64,000 bases of DNA from an uncultured Rhodospirillales bacterium (GCA_903828515.1 CAIKMD010000006.1:682001-746000); one strand, 5' to 3'. Shown: positions 36,616-47,610, counted from the stretch's first letter. The notes: generated by a model from the letters alone, not told the origin. Made by a program: numbers and translations.

Positions 36616-38262
36616 ATGATTCGTCTCGACAGCATCAGCAAGCAGCACGGCCATCAGATCCTGTTCATCGACGCGTCGATGGGCATTCAGAAGGGCGAGA
36701 AGGTGGGGCTGGTCGGGCCCAACGGCGCCGGCAAGTCGACGGTTTTCCGGATGATCGCCGGCGAGGAGCCGCCCGACGACGGCAATGTGCTGGTCGATCC
36801 CGGCATGACGATCGGCTATTTCAGCCAGGACGTCGGCGAAATGTCGGGCCAGAGCGCGGTCGCGGCGGTGATGGACGGCGTCGGGCCGGTGAGCGCGCTC
36901 GCCGCCGAAATGGCGACGCTCGAAGCCGCGATGGTCGATCCGGACCAAGAAGGCGATATGGACGCCATCATCGAGCGCTATGGCGAGGTGCAGGGGCGCT
37001 TCCAGGAACTCGACGGCTATGCGCTCGAGGCGCGGGCGCGCGAGGTGCTCGCGGGCCTGAGCTTCAGCCAGGAACGCATGGACGGCGATATCGGCCTGCT
37101 GTCGGGCGGCTGGAAGATGCGCGTGGCGCTGGCGCGTATTTTGCTCATGCGGCCCGACGCCATGCTGCTGGACGAGCCGAGCAACCATCTCGACCTCGAA
37201 AGCCTGATCTGGCTGGAGGCTTTCCTGAAAGCCTATGACGGCGCGTTGCTGATGACGTCGCATGACCGCGAATTCATGAACCGCATCATCGGCAAGGTCG
37301 TCGAGATCGACGGCGGCTCGCTCACCACCTATTCGGGCAATTACGATTTCTACGAACAACAGCGCGCGCTGAACGAGGCCCAGCGCCAGGCGCAGTTCGA
37401 TCGCCAGCAGGCGATGCTCTCGAAGGAGATCAAGTTCATCGAGCGCTTCAAGGCGCGCGCCTCGCACGCGGCACAGGTTCAAAGCCGCGTGAAGAAGCTC
37501 GACAAGATCGAACGGGTGGAACCGCCAAGGCGCCGCCAATCCGTCCAGTTCGAATTCCGCAGCCCGCCGCGCTCGGGCGACGACGTGGCGGGCTTCAAGA
37601 ACGTCTACAAGGGCTATGGCAATCAGCCGATCTACACCGGGCTCGATTTCCAGGTGCGCCGCAAGGAACGCTGGTGCGTGCTCGGCGCCAACGGCGCCGG
37701 GAAATCCACGCTCCTGAAGCTGGTGGCCGGCGCGGTCGTGCCCGAGCACGGCACGGCGCCCGACCAGGGCAGCGTGACGATCGGCAGTTCCGTCCGCATG
37801 GGCTATTTCGCCCAGCACGCGATGGATCTTCTGGACGGCGACGACACGGTTTTCGAATCGCTCGACGAATCATTTCCGCAGGCCGGACAGGGGGTGCTGA
37901 AATCGCTCGCCGGTTGCTTCGGCTTCTCGGGCGACGATGTCGAGAAACCCTGCCGCGTGCTGTCGGGCGGCGAGAAGGCGCGCCTGGTCATGGCCAAGAT
38001 GCTGTTCGACCCGCCGAACTTCCTGGTGCTGGATGAGCCGACCAACCATCTCGACATGGCGACGAAGGAGATGCTGGTCGCGGCGCTGGCGGAATTCGAG
38101 GGCACCATGCTGTTCGTCTCGCATGACCGTCACTTTTTGGCGGCGCTCTCGAACCGCGTGCTGGAACTGACGCCCGAGGGCGTTCATCAGTTCAGCGGCG
38201 GCTACACCGAATATGTCGCACGCACGGGCCACGAGGCGCCGGGGCTTCACCCCGGCGGTTAA
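36616..38262 (+). CDS. ABC-F family ribosome-associated ATPase
   Basis: A 548-residue ABC-F protein: two ATP-binding cassettes without membrane domains joined by a linker. First cassette: Walker A GPNGAGKSTV, signature LSGGWKMRVALA, Walker B AMLLDEPSNHLD. Second: GANGAGKSTL, LSGGEKARLVMA and LVLDEPTNHLD. The interdomain linker (about residues 240-310) is helical and charged, as in EttA/YbiT-type factors that act on the ribosomal E site. A 79-bp piece of its 5' end is duplicated at 30877-30955. The exact subgroup is not assigned. Confidence 0.9.
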   Translation: MIRLDSISKQHGHQILFIDASMGIQKGEKVGLVGPNGAGKSTVFRMIAGEEPPDDGNVLVDPGMTIGYFSQDVGEMSGQSAVAAVMDGVGPVSALAAEMATLEAAMVDPDQEGDMDAIIERYGEVQGRFQELDGYALEARAREVLAGLSFSQERMDGDIGLLSGGWKMRVALARILLMRPDAMLLDEPSNHLDLESLIWLEAFLKAYDGALLMTSHDREFMNRIIGKVVEIDGGSLTTYSGNYDFYEQQRALNEAQRQAQFDRQQAMLSKEIKFIERFKARASHAAQVQSRVKKLDKIERVEPPRRRQSVQFEFRSPPRSGDDVAGFKNVYKGYGNQPIYTGLDFQVRRKERWCVLGANGAGKSTLLKLVAGAVVPEHGTAPDQGSVTIGSSVRMGYFAQHAMDLLDGDDTVFESLDESFPQAGQGVLKSLAGCFGFSGDDVEKPCRVLSGGEKARLVMAKMLFDPPNFLVLDEPTNHLDMATKEMLVAALAEFEGTMLFVSHDRHFLAALSNRVLELTPEGVHQFSGGYTEYVARTGHEAPGLHPGG

Positions 38263-38275
38263 GGGAGCTGTTCCA

Positions 38276-38914
38276 ATGAGAGTGCGCGTGGCGGGTTTTT
38301 CGCTTTCGATCGACGGTTTCGGCGCCGGGCCCGAGCAAAGTCTCGAAAATCCGCTCGGCAAGCGCGGGACGGAACTGCATCAGTGGTTTTTTGGCACGCG
38401 CATGTTCCGGACCATGATCGGTCAGGACGGCGGCTCGGACGGCGTCGATCAGGCCTATGCCCATCGTGCGATGGATGGGTTCGGCGCCTTCATCCTCGGC
38501 CGCAACATGTTCGGGCCGATCCGCGGCGATTGGTCGGACGAATCATGGAAAGGCTGGTGGGGCGACAATCCGCCCTATCACGCGCCGACCTTTGTGCTGA
38601 CGCACCATCCACGCGATCCGATCGAAATGGAAGGCGGCACCACCTTCATCTTCGTGACGGATGGAATTGAGTCCGCGCTCGCGCAAGCAAAGGCCGCTGC
38701 CGGCGGAAAAGACGTGAAGATCGGCGGCGGCGTCTCGACGGTGCGGCAATATCTGGCGGCTGGTCTGATCGACGAGCTGCATTTTGCCTTGTCCCCGGTC
38801 GTACTCGGGCAAGGCGAAGCGATGTTCGCCGGGATCGACCTGCCGGCGCTCGGCTACCGCGTCACCGAACATCAGGCGACCGAGCACGCCATGCACGTCG
38901 TTCTGAGCCGATAG
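38276..38914 (+). CDS. Dihydrofolate reductase-like (RibD C-terminal) protein
   Basis: A 212-residue RibD_C/DHFR-fold protein. Motifs: SLSIDGFGAGPEQS at the N-terminus, FGAFILGRNMFGP for the nucleotide site and GGGVSTVRQYLAAGLIDELH, the family's dinucleotide-binding loop. Such stand-alone proteins are likely NAD(P)H-dependent reductases; real substrates are mostly unknown. AAGGGAG precedes the ATG at 38276. It starts 13 nt after the ABC-F gene and leads a run of small genes. Confidence 0.85.
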   Translation: MRVRVAGFSLSIDGFGAGPEQSLENPLGKRGTELHQWFFGTRMFRTMIGQDGGSDGVDQAYAHRAMDGFGAFILGRNMFGPIRGDWSDESWKGWWGDNPPYHAPTFVLTHHPRDPIEMEGGTTFIFVTDGIESALAQAKAAAGGKDVKIGGGVSTVRQYLAAGLIDELHFALSPVVLGQGEAMFAGIDLPALGYRVTEHQATEHAMHVVLSR

Positions 38915-38944
38915 GACGTCACGGTGCGAGCAGGCGGATCTTCA

Positions 38945-39352
38945 ATGAGTGACTCGCCCGCCCGGCTGATCGATACGCGGATCAAGGAGCTCGGCGACTG
39001 GCGAGGCGCGATGCTCGGCCATGTTCGCGCGCTCATCAAAGCGGCCGATCCCGACATCGTCGAGGCGTGGAAGTGGCGCGGCGTTCCGGTGTGGGAGCAC
39101 GCCGGTATCATCTGCACCGGCGAGACCTACAAGGCAGTCGTGAAGCTGACCTTCGCCAAGGGCGCGTCGCTGGCGGACCCGTCAGGCCTCTTCAATGCAA
39201 GCCTCGACGGCAACACGCGTCGCGCCATCGATATCCACGAGAACGACAAGCTCGACGACAAGGCATTGAAGGCGCTGATACGCGCCGCCGTGGCGCTGAA
39301 CACGGCGAAGCGTGCGCCGGCAGCCGCCCGGAAGAAACCGACGAGCACTTGA
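38945..39352 (+). CDS. DUF1801 (YdhG-like) protein
   Basis: A 135-residue DUF1801 protein. The family pattern is present: IKAADPDIVEAWKWRGVPVWEH in the middle, YKAVVKLTFAKGASL, and the C-terminal basic tail (AKRAPAAARKKPTST). It is soluble and its biochemical function is not known; the fold resembles frataxin/YdhG-type iron or nucleotide binding proteins. Start at ATG 38945; a GTG at 38924 is possible. Lies between the reductase-like and YbaK genes in the same direction. Confidence 0.8.
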   Translation: MSDSPARLIDTRIKELGDWRGAMLGHVRALIKAADPDIVEAWKWRGVPVWEHAGIICTGETYKAVVKLTFAKGASLADPSGLFNASLDGNTRRAIDIHENDKLDDKALKALIRAAVALNTAKRAPAAARKKPTST

Positions 39353-39362
39353 GAGAATAGCC

Positions 39363-39836
39363 GTGTCCAAAGCCACGCGCGCGACCCGCATGTTGGAGCA
39401 GGCGGGAATCGCCTTCACCGTGCATAGCTACGATTACGATCCGAATGCCGACAAGATCGGCCTGCAGGCGGCGGCGGCTTTGGGCGAGACGCCGCAGCGC
39501 GTGCTGAAGACGTTGATGGCGCTGGTCGACGGTAAGCCCGTGTGCGTCATCGTGCCGTCCGATCGCGAAGTCTCGATGAAGGCGCTCGCCGCGGTGTTCG
39601 GCGGCAAGGCGGCATCGATGATGAAGCCGGCTGAGGCCGAACGCCTCTCCGGCTACAAGGTCGGCGGTATCAGCCCCTTCGGCCAGATGCGCGCGCTGCC
39701 GAGCGCGATCGAGGAACAAGCGATGGCGCACGAACTTGTCTATATCAATGGCGGTCAGCGCGGCTTGCAGGTACGGCTCGATCCGCAAGAGGCGGCGCGG
39801 CTTTTGAAGGCGATCGTGGCAACGCTGGTGGCATAG
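39363..39836 (+). CDS. ybaK: Cys-tRNA(Pro)/Cys-tRNA(Cys) deacylase (YbaK/EbsC)
   Basis: A 157-residue YbaK-type trans-editing hydrolase that clears misacylated Cys-tRNA(Pro). Features: ATRMLEQAGIAFTVHSYDYD at the N-terminus, GETPQRVLKTLMA with the key Lys, and KVGGISPFGQ plus the Gly-rich INGGQRGLQV strand. The start is GTG at 39363, preceded by GAGAGAA. It is co-directional with the upstream small genes and separated by 144 nt from katG. Confidence 0.88.
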   Translation: MSKATRATRMLEQAGIAFTVHSYDYDPNADKIGLQAAAALGETPQRVLKTLMALVDGKPVCVIVPSDREVSMKALAAVFGGKAASMMKPAEAERLSGYKVGGISPFGQMRALPSAIEEQAMAHELVYINGGQRGLQVRLDPQEAARLLKAIVATLVA

Positions 39837-42149
<2,313 letters not shown>

Positions 42150-42160
42150 TCGCGGCGGTT

Positions 42161-43105
42161 TCAGGCGAAGCGCTGTGGCTTTCGAGAGCGTTTGACGACG
42201 CGCTCGGTCTGCAGCGGCGCGAGTTTCTCGATCAGAAATTTGCCGAGCACCTCGACGCGTTTCGGCAGCGGTCCTTCGGGCGGCGTTACCCAGTAAACCG
42301 CGCCCAACGGGATCGACCAGTCCGGCAGTAATCTTTCGAGCCGGTGGGATTCGATCGCCTCGCGCAGGAAAAATTCCGGCAGGATACCGATCCCGGTACC
42401 CGCGAGCAGCGCCGGCATCATCGCGTCGCCGTTATTCACGCGCAGCGGACCCGAGGGCCGCACGCTGAGGGATTGACGCCCCTTCGTGAAGCGCCAGATC
42501 TCGGTGTTCGTGGCATAGCTGTAGCCAATGCAGCGGTGCGCGGTGAGATCGAGCGGGCGTTCGGGTCTCCCGTGTCTGTCGAGGTAAGCGGGCGATCCGA
42601 CCAGGTAGCGCGGCATGTCGCACAGTCGCTGTGCGACGAGCGAGGCGCCGGGCTCGACGGCGATGCGGATCGCCGCGTCGAAACCTTCGCCGATCACGTC
42701 GGTCATCGCGTCGCTCAAATGCAGATCGATCGATATCTCGGGGAAGGTGGCCAGGAACGCCGGCAGCAGCGGCGCCACTTGCACCATGCCGAAGGACATG
42801 GGCGCTGTCAGACGAACCAACCCACGCGTCGATCCGGCCTCGGCCTGAACGACATCCTCGGCTGCTTCGCCCTCGGCAAGGATATGGGCGGCGCGTCCCA
42901 CCAGCTGTCGTCCGGCATCGGTCAACGCGAAGCGGCGCGCCGTGCGGATGATCAGCCGCGCGCCGAGCCGTGACTCGATCCGGCCGACCGCCTTCGACAC
43001 GGTCGCTTTCGAAAGCTGCAATGCCGCCGCCGCCTCGGCGAAGGAGCGACATTCGACCACCTTCGCGAAAATGGCGAGTCCTTCAAGATCGGGCAGTTTG
43101 GCCAT
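42161..43105 (-). CDS. LysR-family regulator with deformylase-like C-terminal tail
   Basis: A 314-residue LysR-type regulator. The N-terminal winged helix (FAEAAAALQLSKATVSKAVGRIE) and the effector domain (GLVRLTAPMSFG, then IGYSYATNTEIWRF) are standard. The last about 27 residues, from GKFLIEKLAPL to RKPQRFA-stop, match the C-terminus of the deformylase-like protein at 47611 (GIFWIQKLSAL...KLKRFA-stop) at 16 of 27 positions, and the DNA agrees at about 54 of 78 bases by eye. It is divergent from the AraC gene, and a GAAACC-TTG-GGTTTC palindrome lies just upstream. Confidence 0.88.
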   Translation of the reverse strand: MAKLPDLEGLAIFAKVVECRSFAEAAAALQLSKATVSKAVGRIESRLGARLIIRTARRFALTDAGRQLVGRAAHILAEGEAAEDVVQAEAGSTRGLVRLTAPMSFGMVQVAPLLPAFLATFPEISIDLHLSDAMTDVIGEGFDAAIRIAVEPGASLVAQRLCDMPRYLVGSPAYLDRHGRPERPLDLTAHRCIGYSYATNTEIWRFTKGRQSLSVRPSGPLRVNNGDAMMPALLAGTGIGILPEFFLREAIESHRLERLLPDWSIPLGAVYWVTPPEGPLPKRVEVLGKFLIEKLAPLQTERVVKRSRKPQRFA

Positions 43106-43118
43106 GGTTATAAATTTC

Positions 43119-43133
43119 GAAACCTTGGGTTTC
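43119..43133. promoter_or_regulatory. Candidate LysR/AraC operator palindrome
   Basis: GAAACCTTGGGTTTC is a perfect inverted repeat (6-bp arms, 3-nt spacer) 14 nt upstream of the LysR start and 120 nt before the AraC start. A second GTTTC half lies at 43139-43143. Divergent placement fits LysR autoregulation. Confidence 0.45.
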
Positions 43134-43252
43134 CAGAGTTTCTATTTCTGAATTCATTGCCTGTCCATAGAATCCATCGGCGGGATTGCGACGCCGCGCG
43201 ATCGCGGCGGAACGCGATCCGCCATGGAGGAAAGCCGTCCGGGGAGAACCCA

Positions 43253-44149
43253 ATGGAGTTGCGAACACCGGGAGTGAGAAAGTATCCCGCAACATCGGGG
43301 TTGCTCGCGTCGTCCGCTGGGCTCGGGTGGTCCACCTTATCCGTGGAACTCCGATCGCATGGGATCAGCGAAGCGCCGGCAATCGTTCCGCAACACGTGG
43401 AAATTTGCCTGGTCGTTGCCGGTAACGAGGACGGTCTCGTCCGGCGAACGGGCGTGGGGCTTGTCCAAGAGGCGATGCCGAAAACCGGCGCGATCTGGTT
43501 GAGCCCGGCCGGGCTTGGCAAGGCGATGGCGATCACCGCACCCATCCCGCAAACCTTGCATCTCTACCTGCCCATCGCGCTGTTCGATCGATTGAACGAC
43601 GATTTCAATCTTCCGGTCGCCCCGGCCCATTCGATCCGCTATGCCGCGGGCGTTCGCGATGAGGTGATCGAGCAGATCGGACGTTCCATTCTTTCCGAGC
43701 TCGACAACAAGGCGGCCGTCAGCCGCATGTATGTCGACACGGCCTCTCTGACCCTTGCGGCCAGGCTTCTCCACAAACATTGCGATCGTGGCGTCTGCGC
43801 GCCGACTGAGTCTTCCGCGCACAGTATCGATCATATCCGGCTTCGCCGCGTCCTCGATCATATCGCGGCCAACATCGAGGACGAGATCACGCTGGACGAT
43901 CTCGCCGGAATCGCGGGTTACAGCCCGTTTCATTTCGCGCGTAAGTTCACGCTCGCCATGGGCGTCCCGCCGCATCGGTACATAAGCCGCATGCGGCTGG
44001 AGAAGGCGATGGCCGAATTGGCGGCGGGCAGATTGCCGCTCGCGGAGATCGCGCTCAACGCGCATTTCGCCTCGCAGGCGAGCTTTACGCGCGCGTTTCA
44101 TCGCGCCGCCGGCATGACCCCCAAGGAATATCGGCGCCGACGACGCTAA
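43253..44149 (+). CDS. AraC-family transcriptional regulator
   Basis: A 298-residue AraC/XylS regulator. The C-terminal pair of helix-turn-helix motifs covers about residues 195-295: DEITLDDLAGIAGYSPFHFARKF and LPLAEIALNAHFASQASFTRAF, ending in MTPKEYRRRRR. The N-terminal 180 residues are a cupin-like sensing domain with no clear ligand. GGGGAGA precedes the ATG at 43253. It directly precedes a five-gene run (SnoaL-like, YCII, solute-binding, FMN reductase, SDR) and is its probable activator. Confidence 0.9.
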   Translation: MELRTPGVRKYPATSGLLASSAGLGWSTLSVELRSHGISEAPAIVPQHVEICLVVAGNEDGLVRRTGVGLVQEAMPKTGAIWLSPAGLGKAMAITAPIPQTLHLYLPIALFDRLNDDFNLPVAPAHSIRYAAGVRDEVIEQIGRSILSELDNKAAVSRMYVDTASLTLAARLLHKHCDRGVCAPTESSAHSIDHIRLRRVLDHIAANIEDEITLDDLAGIAGYSPFHFARKFTLAMGVPPHRYISRMRLEKAMAELAAGRLPLAEIALNAHFASQASFTRAFHRAAGMTPKEYRRRRR

Positions 44150-44255
44150 CGATACCGGGGAAGCAAGAACGGCAAAGAAATCCGCAAGCACGGGAAAGAC
44201 GAAACGAGCGGCAGCGCTCACGCTACGACCTCCCGCGATCGAAGAGGTGTTGGTG

Positions 44256-44723
44256 ATGAACGCTCAAACATCGGAAGAAGCCCGCAACGAACAGGCGATC
44301 CGAACCCTCTATTCGCTGGCGGAGGGCAACGCGAAAGACACGTCCCGTTTCGTGTCGCAATTCACCGACGACGGATATTTTTACGACGTGGGCGCGGGAA
44401 AGAAATATTTCGGTCGCGAAATCGGCCTGACCGTCGACGTCTACGCGGCGGCATTTCCGGACATGCATCGGGAACTCTATTCCATCCGAAGCTTCGGCGA
44501 TCATGTGCTGGTGGAGCTGTCGCTCAACGGGACGCACAAGGGCGATCTGGTGATTCCGCCGGGCACGATCTCGCCCACGGGGAAGGAAATCCACGCCCCG
44601 TGCTGCGACGTGTTTCGCTTGAAGGACGGCAAGGTCTTCTCGTTTCACTGTTACGTGGCCGTCCCCATTCTGTTGGAGCAACTCGGCATTTTCATGAATC
44701 TTCAGGCGGCTCTCAAACGCTGA
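44256..44723 (+). CDS. SnoaL-like (NTF2-fold) polyketide cyclase family protein
   Basis: A 155-residue NTF2-like protein of the SnoaL type. The pattern (RTLYSLAEGNAKDTSRFVSQ, then FPDMHRELYSIRSFGDHVLV and KEIHAPCCDVFRLKDGKV) is typical. Such proteins are isomerases, cyclases or binding proteins for small hydrophobic compounds; the actual reaction is unknown. AGAGG lies 8 nt before the ATG at 44256, preferred over an in-frame GTG at 44247. First of the AraC-headed set. Confidence 0.82.
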   Translation: MNAQTSEEARNEQAIRTLYSLAEGNAKDTSRFVSQFTDDGYFYDVGAGKKYFGREIGLTVDVYAAAFPDMHRELYSIRSFGDHVLVELSLNGTHKGDLVIPPGTISPTGKEIHAPCCDVFRLKDGKVFSFHCYVAVPILLEQLGIFMNLQAALKR

Positions 44724-44738
44724 TCGGTCGTCCTTGCC

Positions 44739-45053
44739 ATGGAAGCCAAATATTTTCTGATCTTTCTGAATTCGATTCCCGGCAAAGCGTTGACGCCGGA
44801 CGTCGTGAGCCGCCACGCCGCGCATCTGAAGGAGCTTGATGAGGCGGGCAAACTCGTTCTGGCGGGACCGATCCCGGAACGGATGGGCGGCCTCATCGTA
44901 CTGCGCGTCGCGAGCCTCGCCGACGCGAAAGCGATAGCCGAGGAAGATCCAATGATCCGAGGCGCCTACCAGACCTATGAACTCGGCACTTGGCTCATGA
45001 GCAACCGTCAAAACAACTATCAACCCAGTTTCCCGCCGGAGTCCCGCCCGTGA
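44739..45053 (+). CDS. YciI-like protein
   Basis: A 104-residue YCII domain protein (ferredoxin-like fold). The conserved His (SRHAAHLKEL), AGPIPERMGGLIVLRV and the late DPMIRGAYQTYEL stretch match the family, in which a His/Asp pair is thought to act in catalysis, for example in chloro-aromatic isomerisation. Its stop overlaps the GTG start of the solute-binding gene (GTGA). Function in this operon is probably conversion of the same small molecule sensed by AraC. Confidence 0.85.
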   Translation: MEAKYFLIFLNSIPGKALTPDVVSRHAAHLKELDEAGKLVLAGPIPERMGGLIVLRVASLADAKAIAEEDPMIRGAYQTYELGTWLMSNRQNNYQPSFPPESRP

Positions 45054-46234
45054 GTGCACCCATTCGCATCGGCTATTGCCTGTCGCTGACCGGCCCGCTC
45101 GCCTCGAACGGCAACACCGCCCGTCTCGCCCATCGGATTTGGGAACAAAACGTCAATCGCGCCGGCGGACTGCTCGGGCGACAGGTCGAGATGGTCTGCA
45201 TCGACGACGCGACCAATCCGAAGCTGGTGCCCGATATCTACAAGCGGCTGCTCGATGTCGAGAAAGTCGATCTGCTGATCGGCGGCTACGGCGACAATTC
45301 CGTCGCACCGGCCATGCCGCTCGTCATGGAGCGCCAGCGTTATCTCGTCGGCTTGATGGCGCTCGCGGTGAATGCATCGCTCAACTACCCGAATTATTTC
45401 GTGATGATCCCGACCGGTCCGCGTCCCGTCGAAGCCCTGACCGAGGGCTTCTTCAGCCTGGCGGCCAATCAGTCCCCGAAGCCGCAGACGATGGCGATCC
45501 TCGCCGCTGACGCACCGTTCTCGAAAGCCCCGGTTCAGGGCGCGAAGGCGCATGCTGAAAAGCATGGGTTCAAACTGGTCTCCGAAATGCTCTATCCGCT
45601 CTCGGCGGCCGACCTGAGTTCCTTCATCCGCGACCTGCAGCCGGTCAATCCGGACATCCTGTTTTTGTGTGCGTACCTCAACGATTCGGCGGCGCTGTTG
45701 CGCGCCATCGATGCGGTCGGGCTCGCGCCGAAAATGGTCGGCGGCGCGATGATCGGTCCGCAGAACGGCGCGATCAAGGCGCAGCTTGGTCCGCTGCTGA
45801 ACGGGCTCGTCAATTACGAGTATTGGCTGCCGGTGCCGAAGATGATGTATCCCGGCGTCGCCGACATGATCGCGGAATACCAATCGCTCGCCGAAGGCAC
45901 GGGTGCCGATCCGCTGGGCTACTACGTCGCCCCACAGGCTTACGCGCAGATGCAGGTGGTCGAACAGGCCATCGTCGGCACGAAGTCGCTCGATGACGCC
46001 AAGCTCGCCGAGTTCACGCGCGCGACCTCGTTCAAGACGGTTGTCGGCGACGTCAAATTCGGCCCCGGCGGCGGCTGGTCCGAGGCGCGCGTCCTGACGG
46101 TGCAGTACCAGAACATCCGAAGCACCGGCCTGGCGGATTTCAAGGAGCCCGGCACGCAAGCGGTGGTGGGGCCGTCGAGCCTCGCCTCGGGCGCGCTGAT
46201 CTATCCCTATGCAAAAGCGAAACGGAAAGCGTGA
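45050..46234 (+). CDS. LivK/AmiC-type periplasmic-binding-fold protein without signal peptide
   Basis: A 394-residue type I periplasmic-binding protein of the leucine/amide-binding group: IRIGYCLSLTGPLASNG at the start, VDLLIGGYGDNSVAPAMPLV, and DILFLCAYLNDSAALLRAI. It has no signal peptide from the GTG at 45050, and the open frame further upstream does not supply one either. It may therefore act in the cytoplasm, like AmiC, as a ligand sensor or carrier. It is translationally coupled to the YCII gene and precedes the FMN reductase. No liv-type transporter genes are near. Confidence 0.82.
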   Translation: MSAPIRIGYCLSLTGPLASNGNTARLAHRIWEQNVNRAGGLLGRQVEMVCIDDATNPKLVPDIYKRLLDVEKVDLLIGGYGDNSVAPAMPLVMERQRYLVGLMALAVNASLNYPNYFVMIPTGPRPVEALTEGFFSLAANQSPKPQTMAILAADAPFSKAPVQGAKAHAEKHGFKLVSEMLYPLSAADLSSFIRDLQPVNPDILFLCAYLNDSAALLRAIDAVGLAPKMVGGAMIGPQNGAIKAQLGPLLNGLVNYEYWLPVPKMMYPGVADMIAEYQSLAEGTGADPLGYYVAPQAYAQMQVVEQAIVGTKSLDDAKLAEFTRATSFKTVVGDVKFGPGGGWSEARVLTVQYQNIRSTGLADFKEPGTQAVVGPSSLASGALIYPYAKAKRKA

Positions 46235-46245
46235 GGCACGACAAA

Positions 46246-46827
46246 ATGCTCAAAATTGCCATCATCGTCGGCAGCACGCGTCCGGGCCGGGTCGGCGAAG
46301 CGGTCGCCAAATGGGCACACGACCTCGCGCGTCAGCGCACCGACGCCACGTTCGAACTCGTCGATCTCGCGAGCTTCAATCTGCCGCTGCTCGACGAACC
46401 CGTGCCGGCATCGTCGGGCCAGTACGGCCGTCCGCACACCAAGGCCTGGGCGGCGGCGATTGCCTCCTACGACGGCTTTGTCTTCGTGACGCCCGAGTAC
46501 AACCACGGTATTTCGGGTGCGCTCAAGAACGCGATCGACTTCCTCAACCGCGAATGGGCCAACAAGGCGGCGGGCTTCATCGGCTATGGCGGCATGATGG
46601 GGTCGCGGGCGGTCGAGCATCTGCGGGCGGTGATGGGGTCGCTTCAGGTCGCCACGGTCCTGCCCCAGGTCGGATTGTCGTTGTTCACCGACTTCGAGAA
46701 GTTTTCCGTTTTCAAGCCGACCGAGTTGCAGACGAAGAGCCTCGCCACGCTGCTGGATCATGTGGTGGCCTGGAGCAGCGCGTTCCGGGCCCTGCGCGAC
46801 AACGGAAATCGCCCTTTGGGCGTATAA
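46246..46827 (+). CDS. NADPH-dependent FMN reductase
   Basis: A 193-residue flavodoxin-like FMN reductase. The FMN phosphate loop GSTRPGRVG is at the N-terminus, TPEYNHGISGALKNAIDFL is the diagnostic family motif, and a GYGGMMGSRAVEHL loop follows. It reduces FMN or quinones with NAD(P)H, and could supply reduced flavin to an oxygenase. ATG 46246 is preferred over a GTG at 46231 that overlaps the preceding stop. It is followed 7 nt later by the SDR gene. Confidence 0.88.
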   Translation: MLKIAIIVGSTRPGRVGEAVAKWAHDLARQRTDATFELVDLASFNLPLLDEPVPASSGQYGRPHTKAWAAAIASYDGFVFVTPEYNHGISGALKNAIDFLNREWANKAAGFIGYGGMMGSRAVEHLRAVMGSLQVATVLPQVGLSLFTDFEKFSVFKPTELQTKSLATLLDHVVAWSSAFRALRDNGNRPLGV

Positions 46828-46833
46828 GCGCCG

Positions 46834-47595
46834 ATGTCGGGCCGGCTCGACGGCAAGGTGTGCATCATCACCGGGACGGGCGGTTCCATCGGCCGCGAAG
46901 CCGCCATCGCGTTCGCCCGCGAAGGGGCGTCGGTCGTCGGGTGCGATCTGAATTCCGACGCGGCAGAGGAAACCGTCGACCACGTTCGCCGCGCCGGCGG
47001 AACGATGGTCTCGCTGCACCCGTGCCGCCTGACCGCGCCCGCCGAATGCCGGGCGCTGGTCGATCTCGCGGTACAAAGCTTCGGGCGGATCGACGTGTTG
47101 TTCAACAACGCGGCGATGGCCTATTTCAACTGGCTCGAGGACATCTCGGACGAGGAATGGAACCGCGATCTTCGCGAAGAGATCGACCTGGTGTTTTTCC
47201 TCACCCGCGCGGCATGGCCGCATTTGAAGGCGAGCCACGGCACGGTCGTGAACACCGCCTCGCTCAACGGCACACTCAGCTTCAAGACGCTCGGCTCGCT
47301 GGCGCACACCACCGCCAAGGCGGGGATCATCGGCATGACGCGGCAATTGGCGATGGAGGGGCGTGCGCACGGGATCAGGGCCAATTCGATTTCACCTGGC
47401 TTGATCGAAACCAACCAGACGCGCGCGCAGTTGAAGGACCCGGAATGGGCGGAGGCGATGCTCGGCAAGACGCTGCTCGGCCGTCTCGGCCGGCCGCCGG
47501 AAGTGGCGAACGTGGCGCTGTTCCTGGCGTCGGACGAAAGTTCCTACGTAACGGGCATCGACATCGTGGTCGACGGTGGCATGAAGGTTTGGTGA
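46834..47595 (+). CDS. Short-chain dehydrogenase/reductase with catalytic Tyr replaced by His
   Basis: A 253-residue SDR. The nucleotide motif TGTGGSIG (residues 13-20), NNA at 91-93 and catalytic Ser143 are clear. At the usual YxxxK position the sequence is His158-x3-Lys162 (AHTTAKAG), so the general base Tyr is lost while Lys remains. Some SDR groups carry this change; activity would need a different base or could be lost. C-terminal ISPGLIETNQT is typical. Last gene in the AraC-headed operon. Confidence 0.85.
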   Translation: MSGRLDGKVCIITGTGGSIGREAAIAFAREGASVVGCDLNSDAAEETVDHVRRAGGTMVSLHPCRLTAPAECRALVDLAVQSFGRIDVLFNNAAMAYFNWLEDISDEEWNRDLREEIDLVFFLTRAAWPHLKASHGTVVNTASLNGTLSFKTLGSLAHTTAKAGIIGMTRQLAMEGRAHGIRANSISPGLIETNQTRAQLKDPEWAEAMLGKTLLGRLGRPPEVANVALFLASDESSYVTGIDIVVDGGMKVW

Positions 47596-47610
47596 GGGGC
47601 GAGCCGCGTC

